From CAYXRK01 sp964467615 (GTDB lineage Bacteria > Hydrogenedentota > Hydrogenedentia > Hydrogenedentales > GCA-2746185): a DNA stretch of 64,000 nucleotides. A program made the position numbers and the translations under genes. The stretch is from assembly GCA_964467615.1 (NCBI GenBank), contig CAYXRK010000003.1, positions 19,796 through 83,795 on the forward strand. Reading direction: 5' to 3'. Positions within the stretch are counted from its first letter, which is position 1, and each line of letters opens with the position of its first letter. Shown here piece after piece: positions 1-6,244 of this stretch. A model generated the notes under the pieces. It did no database searches, was not told where the DNA came from, and was given only the letters and a program-made list of their open reading frames with translations.

Positions 1-86
1 GTGTCGCCGCAACTCGCAGTGTCGAGTTCTTCGCATACCGCCGAGTACTGTCCGTCTTCCGCCTTGATGTTGTACGTGAGCGTCAT
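1..86 (-). CDS. HicB-family antitoxin, N-terminal part (cut by window edge)
   Basis: Reading leftward from an ATG at 86, the first 28 codons give MTLTYNIKAEDGQYSAVCEE followed by LDTASCGD. This matches the start of HicB-type antitoxins: a first beta strand of LTY type, then the ELD-ASCGDT segment. HicB proteins are small partially degraded RNase H-fold antitoxins that neutralise the HicA mRNA interferase and repress their own promoter. The rest of the gene, and any hicA partner, lies outside the window. An in-frame ATG at 131 would add 15 residues, but the family usually starts at the LTY strand. The identification rests on a short stretch, and solitary HicB-like proteins also exist. Confidence 0.6.
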   Translation of the reverse strand, partial: MTLTYNIKAEDGQYSAVCEELDTASCGD

Positions 87-198
87 CGACGGTGTCGCAT
101 CGCATGCTCGCCTCGTGCGAATCGTTTTCATCGGGTCAGTGTACAGGACGACCGAAAATGATCGTAGGCCCTTCCGATCCTCCAATACCTCGCACTTC

Positions 199-1641
199 TC
201 ACGTTACGCCAGACGGTGCAACCGCGGGACGTCCCTCGAAGCGCGCGACGATGGCCGCGCCGATGCTATCGCCCATAACGTTGACGGTCGTGCGGCACAT
301 GTCCAACACGCGGTCCACGCCGAGGATTAAGCCGAGCGCCTCGAGGGGCAGGCCGACGGCGTCATAGATGAGGCCCATCATCGCGATGCTGCCGCCGGGA
401 ATGCCGGCGGTCCCGATGGAAATCACAATCGACATGACGAAGATGGTGAGTTGTTGCGTCGTCGTCATGTCGATTCCCAGGACCTCGGCGACGAAGAGCG
501 TGGCGACCGCCGTATAGAGCGCCGTGCCGTCCATGTTTGCAGTCGCGCCGATGGGTAGAACGAACTGGACGATGCCGCGATCCACGCCGAGGCGTTCGAC
601 CGCGCAACGGATGTTGATCGGCAATGCGGCGTTGCTCGAAGAGGTCGTGAACGCGACTTGCATGGCGGGGGCCATCGCGCGAACGTAACGGGCCGGCGAT
701 ATTCCGGCGACGAGGCCGACCATGACGAATATCAAGAAGCCCGCATGCACGACCAAGCCGAGGACCACCGTGATCACATAGACGGAGAGGCTTTGCAAGT
801 ACTCGAAGCCCAAGGTCGCGATGGCGTGGGCCATCAACGCGAACACGCCAAGCGGCGCAAGATTCATGATCCACATGATGATCGTGATCAACGCACCGTC
901 CGCCGCTTGGAGCGCTTTGATCGCGCTTTCCGATCGCTCGCCGATCGCCCCGAGCCCCGCGCCGAGCAGCAACGCCAGCGTGATGATCGCAAGAATCGGC
1001 GCCTTGTCCGTATCAGTCACCATGATCGGATTCTGAAAGATTTGCGGGAGTATTTCTTTCTGGATTTTCATCCCCGCGGACAACGCCGGCGCTTCCTTCG
1101 CTTCCGGAGCGTCGCCCTCCGCGGCCTTCTCCGCTAGATATTGGTCGCCGACGGATTGCATGCCCCTGCCAGGGTGAATCACGTTGAAGAACATCATCCC
1201 GATGAACACGGCGACACTCGTCGAGGTGAGAAAGAACGCCGTGACCTTGAGACCTACGGAGCCGAGTTTTCGCACGTCCCCCAGGCCTGCCGCGCCGAGC
1301 AGCACTGAGACGAACACCAGCGGCACGATCACCATCTTCAGCGGCAACAGGAACAGTTGGCCGAATACGCCGAGGTAGTCGGTCACCACGACAAGCCGGC
1401 CCGCTACCGCAAGGCCCCAGCCCGCCGCGATGCCCAGCACCATCGCGATGAAAATTTGCGCGGGCAGGCCGAATCGGCCAGGTAGAACCAGTCCGAACAG
1501 CACCAGCGCCGCGAACACAGCGGCGGAATCCGTCACGAGCGGGCCCGCGTCAAGCGATTCGTTATCGACGAATTGACACGCCCCCACGAGTACGAACGCG
1601 AAAGCCGCGAACGCTGCGAGGATTCCCGGGGAGAAATTCAT
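199..1641 (-). CDS. Dicarboxylate/amino acid:cation symporter (DAACS family)
   Basis: This is a secondary transporter of the glutamate/aspartate/C4-dicarboxylate:Na+ or H+ symporter family in the inner membrane. Family landmarks are visible in order: the serine-rich re-entrant loop FTTSSSNAALP, the NMDGT motif of transmembrane segment 7, and the second hairpin AGIPGGS. About 480 residues and many hydrophobic helices fit the family; an acidic, Lys-rich loop of about 40 residues near the middle is longer than usual. The ATG at 1641 (MNFSPG) is preferred. A TTG at 1668 would add nine residues and overlap the small upstream gene. That gene ends at 1658, so the two are probably translationally coupled. 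The substrate cannot be told from sequence. Confidence 0.9.
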   Translation of the reverse strand: MNFSPGILAAFAAFAFVLVGACQFVDNESLDAGPLVTDSAAVFAALVLFGLVLPGRFGLPAQIFIAMVLGIAAGWGLAVAGRLVVVTDYLGVFGQLFLLPLKMVIVPLVFVSVLLGAAGLGDVRKLGSVGLKVTAFFLTSTSVAVFIGMMFFNVIHPGRGMQSVGDQYLAEKAAEGDAPEAKEAPALSAGMKIQKEILPQIFQNPIMVTDTDKAPILAIITLALLLGAGLGAIGERSESAIKALQAADGALITIIMWIMNLAPLGVFALMAHAIATLGFEYLQSLSVYVITVVLGLVVHAGFLIFVMVGLVAGISPARYVRAMAPAMQVAFTTSSSNAALPINIRCAVERLGVDRGIVQFVLPIGATANMDGTALYTAVATLFVAEVLGIDMTTTQQLTIFVMSIVISIGTAGIPGGSIAMMGLIYDAVGLPLEALGLILGVDRVLDMCRTTVNVMGDSIGAAIVARFEGRPAVAPSGVT

Positions 1642-1657
1642 CTTCGGAACGTAGCGG

Positions 1658-1762
1658 CTAACCGACAATCTTGATGACGATGAAGCCGATCACGAACGGC
1701 GCGAGGACCGCCAGCCACATTTTGTGTTCGAGTAGGAACTGGGTGATTCCCTGTATGTCCAT
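1658..1762 (-). CDS. 34-residue single-pass membrane peptide
   Basis: A short gene starts at ATG 1762 with a GAGGA ribosome binding site about seven bases upstream and ends 16 bases before the symporter ATG. It encodes a short amphipathic start (MDIQGITQFLLEHK) followed by one hydrophobic helix (WLAVLAPFVIGFIVIKIVG). There is no known family I can name. Its position and coupling to the symporter suggest a small accessory or regulatory subunit of the transporter. A strong extended -10 box lies just upstream, so this peptide is the first cistron of the unit. Function is inferred from position only. Confidence 0.55.
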   Translation of the reverse strand: MDIQGITQFLLEHKMWLAVLAPFVIGFIVIKIVG

Positions 1763-1787
1763 CGAACGATCCTCGGAATTCGTTCCG

Positions 1788-1796
1788 AATCTAACA
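1788..1796 (-). promoter_or_regulatory. Extended -10 promoter element for the symporter operon
   Basis: On the minus strand the sequence reads TGTTAGATT, a TGn extended -10 followed by a TANNNT hexamer. It would start transcription near 1781, about 20 bases before the small membrane peptide. The same TGnTAGAnT pattern occurs before several other genes in the window. Confidence 0.5.
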
Positions 1797-1885
1797 TAGG
1801 CCAGGGTGCGTTGCAATGAGGGGTGATTTCGCCTTCGAATTCGTCCGGCCAAAGCATCGCGCGATTTCTCGACGGGGTGAGGTCG

Positions 1886-1894
1886 TGTTAGATT
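1886..1894 (+). promoter_or_regulatory. Extended -10 promoter element for the glycerol-1-phosphate dehydrogenase gene
   Basis: TGTTAGATT at 1886-1894 forms an extended -10 box, with a start point expected near 1901. A GGAGA ribosome binding site at 1906-1910 and the GTG at 1917 follow. The box overlaps an upstream in-frame TTG at 1893, which argues against that codon being the true start. Confidence 0.5.
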
Positions 1895-1916
1895 GGGCGG
1901 AATTTGGAGATCCGTT

Positions 1917-3215
1917 GTGTCAGGCGGTTTTCACACGCTCGACGAATATTTCCGCGCGCGGCCCGAACGCGATCACGCGATTCGCGAGTGCTACGTGGGC
2001 GAGGAGGCCGCCGCGCGGCTTGGCCGTTTCGCGCGGGACGAGTTGGGACATCAGGCGCTTGTCGTGTGCGATGAAAATACGTTCGCGGCGGGTGGCGAGC
2101 AGGTGCTGGCTGCGCTGCGCGACGCCGGTAAGACGTATGACCTTCGACGATTTGGCGCTGCGCCGATTGACGCGACCGTTGAACTCGGCGACGAAGTCGC
2201 AGCGGCGGGCCACCAATCCGATTTCTTCGCTGCGATTGGTTCGGGATCGATTTGCGATCTCGCGAAACACGCGGGCCACAAACTCGGCAAACCTGTGGTC
2301 CTCTACGCGACGGCGGCGTCGATGAACGGCTACACCTCCGGTATCGTCGCGGTCAAAGTGCGCGGGCTGAAACGCACGATCCCCTGCGCGCCGGCCGTTG
2401 GCGTGTTCGCGGACCCTCGCGCCGCCGCGACCGCGCCGCGACGCATGGTGGCCGCGGGGATCGCGGACTACTTGTCCAAAGCGTCGAGCGCGACGGACTG
2501 GCGCGTCGGCCACGCGCTGCGCGGCGGATTCTTCTCGGATGAACCGCGCCGCCTATTCGAAGGCACGCAGGAGCGCGTGCTGTGCGCCGCGCAACGGATT
2601 GGCCGCGGCGAAATCGAGGCCTACGCCACGGTGCTCGACGCGCTGATGCTATCGGGATACTCGATGGTCATCGCGGGGTCGTCCTCGCCCGCGTCCGGCG
2701 GCGAGCACCTCATCTCGCACTACGTGGACATGAAGTCGGCCCTGTACGGCACGCCGCACGACTTGCACGGGACGCAGGTGGGCGTGGCGACGTTGCACTG
2801 TCTTCGGCTTTGGGAGCGCATCCTGGCGCTCGACGCGGCGGATATTGACGTGGACGCATGTCTCGCCGCGCAACCGTCGGAGGAACAAATCGACCATTGG
2901 ATTGACGAGGACTGGGGCGGCGAGGTGTCGCAAGAGGTCCGCGCGCAATGGCGCGAGAAACGGTTAGCGCCCGAGGCGATGCGCGCGGAAATCGAGTTGT
3001 TTCGACGGCAACTGTCCGCCAACCGGGAGGCATGGGGCAAGGACTTGTTGCCGTCGACTGCGGTGGAGAAGGCGATTGCCGGTGCGGGCGGCCCCGTGAC
3101 CCCCGAGGTGATGCACGCGCCGCTCGACGTCTACACCAAGGCCCTCGAGCGCGCCCGCTTCATCCGCAACCGGTTCACGGTGTTGGACCTGGCCGCGGAA
3201 CTTACCCTGCGATAA
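1917..3215 (+). CDS. egsA: sn-glycerol-1-phosphate dehydrogenase (EgsA/AraM family)
   Basis: This belongs to the iron-containing alcohol dehydrogenase superfamily, glycerol-1-phosphate dehydrogenase branch. These enzymes reduce dihydroxyacetone phosphate to sn-glycerol-1-phosphate, the stereoisomer used for archaeal lipids and for a few bacterial ether lipids. Visible features are the nucleotide-binding GSGSICDLAKHAG, the YATAASMNGYTSG segment, and likely metal ligands in GIADYLSK (Asp), SGGEHLISH (His) and HGTQVG (His). The GTG at 1917 has a GGAGA site six bases upstream and lies just after a promoter; an in-frame TTG at 1893 is less likely. Bacterial AraM is the nearest known type. Other genes for archaeal-type lipids are not in the window, so the downstream use of the product is unknown. 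Confidence 0.85.
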   Translation: MSGGFHTLDEYFRARPERDHAIRECYVGEEAAARLGRFARDELGHQALVVCDENTFAAGGEQVLAALRDAGKTYDLRRFGAAPIDATVELGDEVAAAGHQSDFFAAIGSGSICDLAKHAGHKLGKPVVLYATAASMNGYTSGIVAVKVRGLKRTIPCAPAVGVFADPRAAATAPRRMVAAGIADYLSKASSATDWRVGHALRGGFFSDEPRRLFEGTQERVLCAAQRIGRGEIEAYATVLDALMLSGYSMVIAGSSSPASGGEHLISHYVDMKSALYGTPHDLHGTQVGVATLHCLRLWERILALDAADIDVDACLAAQPSEEQIDHWIDEDWGGEVSQEVRAQWREKRLAPEAMRAEIELFRRQLSANREAWGKDLLPSTAVEKAIAGAGGPVTPEVMHAPLDVYTKALERARFIRNRFTVLDLAAELTLR

Positions 3216-3297
3216 CGATGGGCGGGTTGCGCGGTCCTCGATGCGTCGTGTTTAATTCGCATCGTGCGGGATCCATCCGCGCTTGTATCGCGACGAC

Positions 3298-3303
3298 TAT
3301 ACT
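3298..3303 (+). promoter_or_regulatory. -10 box immediately before lpxA (possible leaderless start)
   Basis: TATACT at 3298-3303 is only four bases from the lpxA ATG at 3308, and no Shine-Dalgarno sequence precedes that ATG. If this is the active -10 box, transcription would begin at or just inside the start codon and the mRNA would be leaderless. No good -35 box is visible, so this remains a guess. Confidence 0.3.
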
Positions 3304-3307
3304 GCGC

Positions 3308-4096
3308 ATGAAAATCCATCCGACCGCCATTGTCCATCCCAACGCCGAATTGGCGGATGACGTCGAAGTGCAGGCGTATTCGATCATAGGGCCGCACGTG
3401 AAAATAGGGCCGGGGAGCGTGGTCGGGCCGCATTGCGTGGTGGATGGGCGGACGGTGCTCGGCGCGCGGAACCTGATTTACAGCGGCGCGCAAATCGGGG
3501 TCGTGTCGCAGGACAAAAAGCACCGGGGGAGCTTCGTCGGACGGACGCACATCGGCGACGAGAACATCTTCCGCGAGCACGTGACGATCAGCGCGAGCAC
3601 GATTTCATCGGAGGAAGACGACCACCGGGCGACGACGATCGGCAACGATTGCATGTTCATGGCCAACAGCCACGTCGGGCACGACAGCCACGTCGGCAAC
3701 AGCGTGATCATGGCGAACAGCGTGGCGCTGGCGGGCCACGTGGACGTACACGACTTTGCGAACATCGGCGGGCTTTGCGGCGTTCATCAAGAGTGCGTCG
3801 TCGGGACGATGGCGTTTGTCGGCGGGCTGACGCGCGTCTCGAAAGACCCGCCGCCGTATATGATCGTGGAAGGCAACCCGCCCCGTTGCGGCGGGCCGAA
3901 CCAAATCGGGCTGAAGCGACGCGGTCTCGATGAGGCCGCGCGCGATCGCGTCAAGACGATGTACAAGCTCATGTGGTGGTCGAAACTGAACACCACGCAG
4001 GCGCTTCAGGAGATCGAACGTTCGGTCGATCAAAGCATCGAGCGCGAGACATTCGTGAGTTTCGTGCGCGGATCCGTCCGCGGAATCATCAAGTAG
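3308..4096 (+). CDS. lpxA: Acyl-ACP:UDP-N-acetylglucosamine O-acyltransferase
   Basis: This enzyme catalyses the first step of lipid A synthesis, transferring a 3-hydroxyacyl chain from acyl carrier protein to UDP-GlcNAc (or its 3-amino analogue) in the cytoplasm. The 262-residue length is that of LpxA. The N-terminal two thirds is a left-handed beta helix of hexapeptide repeats (IHPTAIVHPNAEL and following), and the catalytic histidine is H125 in HVGHDSHVG, the same number as in E. coli. The C-terminal helical part begins near PPPYMIVEGNPPR. The start is the ATG whose product begins MKIHPTAIV. The gene is followed by an oxidoreductase and lpxB on the same strand. Confidence 0.95.
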   Translation: MKIHPTAIVHPNAELADDVEVQAYSIIGPHVKIGPGSVVGPHCVVDGRTVLGARNLIYSGAQIGVVSQDKKHRGSFVGRTHIGDENIFREHVTISASTISSEEDDHRATTIGNDCMFMANSHVGHDSHVGNSVIMANSVALAGHVDVHDFANIGGLCGVHQECVVGTMAFVGGLTRVSKDPPPYMIVEGNPPRCGGPNQIGLKRRGLDEAARDRVKTMYKLMWWSKLNTTQALQEIERSVDQSIERETFVSFVRGSVRGIIK

Positions 4097-4129
4097 CGCG
4101 ATCCGGTTTCCTATCTCCGCGGCTGGATT

Positions 4130-5122
4130 GTGAGGTCGCTATGCAGAGTCCAAATTCCAGTGGATGACCATTCGAAAGTCCGTGTTGGTGTCATCGGCGT
4201 CGGCCATCTCGGCTCGCACCATGCCCGGCTGTACGCCGCCGCGGGCAACGTCGACTTAGTCGGGGTTTTCGACACGGATTCCGCGCGCGCCGCAGACGCC
4301 GCGGAGCGCTTCAGTACGCGCGCTTTTGATTCGCTTGATGCGCTTCTGGCGGAGCGTCCCGATGCCGTTTCCGTAGCGGTCCCAACGCTCGCGCATCACG
4401 ACGTGACGCTGGCGGCGCTCGAGGCGGGGGCGGACGTGTTGGTTGAGAAGCCGATAGCGGCGAATGGCGCGGAGGGATCGGCGATGGTCGAGGCGGCGCG
4501 GGCGCGCGGCAGGGTGCTGCAAGTCGGGCACGTCGAGCGGTTCAACGGCGCGGTGATGGCGCTGATGGAATCCATCAGCGGACCACGGTTCATCGAGTGC
4601 CATCGCCTCAGCCCCTACCCGAACCGTGGACACGACGTCAGCGTGGTACATGACCTGATGATTCACGATCTCGATATTGTGCTGGCGTTGGCCGGCCACG
4701 AGATCGAGTCGATCGACGCGATCGGCGTCGCCGTGTTCTCGGAGGCGGAGGACATCGCCAACGCACGGATACGGTTCCGGTCGGGGTGCGTGGCGAACTT
4801 GACGGCGAGCCGGGTGTCCGTCGAGCGGATGCGGAAAATCCGTATCTTTGAGCCGAACGCCTACGTCTCGACCGACTATTCCGCGCAGGAAGTGCTGGTG
4901 TATCGGAAAAAGCCTGGGCCGTTGCCCGAGGGAGCGTCGCCGATGGAGGCGATTACCATCGAGCCGCTCGAGGTGGTTAGGGAGGAGCCGCTGAAGTTGG
5001 AGATCGAGGCGTTCCTCGAATGCGTGCGGACGCGGAGCACGCCGCGCGTTTCGGGCGAGGACGGCCTGCGCGCGTTGCGGCTCGCGGAAGATTTGATCGC
5101 ATTCATGCGCGCGCGGACGTGA
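4130..5122 (+). CDS. Gfo/Idh/MocA-family oxidoreductase between lpxA and lpxB
   Basis: This is an NAD(P)-dependent sugar oxidoreductase. The N-terminal Rossmann fold begins VGVIGVGHLGSHHARL, and the family EKP motif (LVEKPIAANG) carries the catalytic lysine. Family members oxidise or reduce a hydroxyl or keto group on sugars. Its place between lpxA and lpxB is the position of GnnA in some bacteria, where it oxidises the 3-hydroxyl of UDP-GlcNAc before the transaminase GnnB installs an amine for amide-linked lipid A. No gnnB-like gene is nearby, so that role is inference. The start is uncertain: GTG 4130, or GTG 4160 (VDDHSKVRVG), which fits the family better. It ends ten bases before lpxB. 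Confidence 0.85.
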   Translation: MRSLCRVQIPVDDHSKVRVGVIGVGHLGSHHARLYAAAGNVDLVGVFDTDSARAADAAERFSTRAFDSLDALLAERPDAVSVAVPTLAHHDVTLAALEAGADVLVEKPIAANGAEGSAMVEAARARGRVLQVGHVERFNGAVMALMESISGPRFIECHRLSPYPNRGHDVSVVHDLMIHDLDIVLALAGHEIESIDAIGVAVFSEAEDIANARIRFRSGCVANLTASRVSVERMRKIRIFEPNAYVSTDYSAQEVLVYRKKPGPLPEGASPMEAITIEPLEVVREEPLKLEIEAFLECVRTRSTPRVSGEDGLRALRLAEDLIAFMRART

Positions 5123-5131
5123 CCCCCTGTC

Positions 5132-6241
5132 ATGGCCAAGACTGTTTTCCTGGTTGCGGGCGAATCGTCGGGCGACGTGCATGGATCGAATTTGATCCGG
5201 GCGCTGCGGGGGTTGGATTCGTCGCTCGAATTCGAGGGGCTGGGCGGGCAGCGCATGGCAGCGGCGGGGATGCGGCTGCGGCACGATCTCGCCGGGCGCG
5301 CGATCATGGGATTCACGGAAGTCGTGCGCTCGTTTGGATTCATTCGTACCCTGTTCAACGAGACCATTACCCACTTGGAAGCACATCGTCCCGATGTTCT
5401 GGTGCTTATCGACTATCCCGGTTTCAATATGCGCCTCGGACGCCGCGCAAAGGCGCTGGGGATTCCGGTCGTCTATTACATCAGCCCGCAGGTCTGGGCT
5501 TGGAAAAAAGGCCGCGTGCGCACGTTAGCGTCCTTCGTCGACAAGATGCTCGTTATCTTGCCCTTCGAGGAAGTCATCTACCGCGAGGCGAATGTGCCCT
5601 GCGCGTACGTGGGCCATCCGTTGCTGGATCATGTAAGCGATTGGTTTCCGCGAACGAAAATCGAAGGCGATCCCGTGATCGGCCTGTTGCCGGGAAGCCG
5701 AGAGCAGGAGATTCGGCGGATACTTCCGCCGATGATCGAAACGGCGAAGGGAATCCGCGAGAAATATCCCCGCGCTAAATTCGTCACGGCGTGTGTGGAC
5801 AAGCAACGTGAGGAACAGATTCGGGCACTGGCCGGCGATTTTCCCGTCGAGACGCACGTGGGCGGAATGTACGATGTACTCGGCCCGGCACGGTTCTGCA
5901 TGGTCGCGTCGGGCACGGCGACGGTCGAGGCCGCGCTATTCGGCGTGCCGTTCGTTATTCTCTATCGGGTGACGCCCGTGACGTATTGGATGGCGCGCAT
6001 GCTGGTGGATATCGAGCACATCGGCATGGTAAACATCCTTGCGGGCAAACGGCTCGTTCCGGAGTTTGTCCAGGGGCGGGCGGCCGCGCGCGAAATTCTA
6101 CCCACCGCGCTTACGTTGATCGACGAATCGCCCGAACGCCGCGCGATGATCGGCGGCCTTGCGGCGGTCCGCGAGGTCCTCGGCGGACCGGGCGCATCCG
6201 AGCGGGCGGCACGGGAAATTCTCACGGTGATTAATCGCTGA
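5132..6241 (+). CDS. lpxB: Lipid-A-disaccharide synthase
   Basis: This GT19 glycosyltransferase joins UDP-2,3-diacylglucosamine to lipid X (2,3-diacylglucosamine 1-phosphate) at the inner membrane to make the tetraacylated disaccharide of lipid A. Diagnostic segments include the N-terminal FLVAGESSGDVHGSNL, the central IDYPGFNMRLGRRAKALG, the YYISPQVWAWKKGR block and GLLPGSREQEI. The 369-residue length is typical. It lies in a tight same-strand run after lpxA and the oxidoreductase; polA begins four bases after its stop codon. Confidence 0.95.
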   Translation: MAKTVFLVAGESSGDVHGSNLIRALRGLDSSLEFEGLGGQRMAAAGMRLRHDLAGRAIMGFTEVVRSFGFIRTLFNETITHLEAHRPDVLVLIDYPGFNMRLGRRAKALGIPVVYYISPQVWAWKKGRVRTLASFVDKMLVILPFEEVIYREANVPCAYVGHPLLDHVSDWFPRTKIEGDPVIGLLPGSREQEIRRILPPMIETAKGIREKYPRAKFVTACVDKQREEQIRALAGDFPVETHVGGMYDVLGPARFCMVASGTATVEAALFGVPFVILYRVTPVTYWMARMLVDIEHIGMVNILAGKRLVPEFVQGRAAAREILPTALTLIDESPERRAMIGGLAAVREVLGGPGASERAAREILTVINR

Positions 6242-6244
6242 CGC

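Noticed and set aside
2948..3307. An upstream extension of lpxA adding about 120 residues
   Set aside because: It overlaps the glycerol-1-phosphate dehydrogenase gene in another frame, and LpxA begins naturally at MKIHPTAIVHP.
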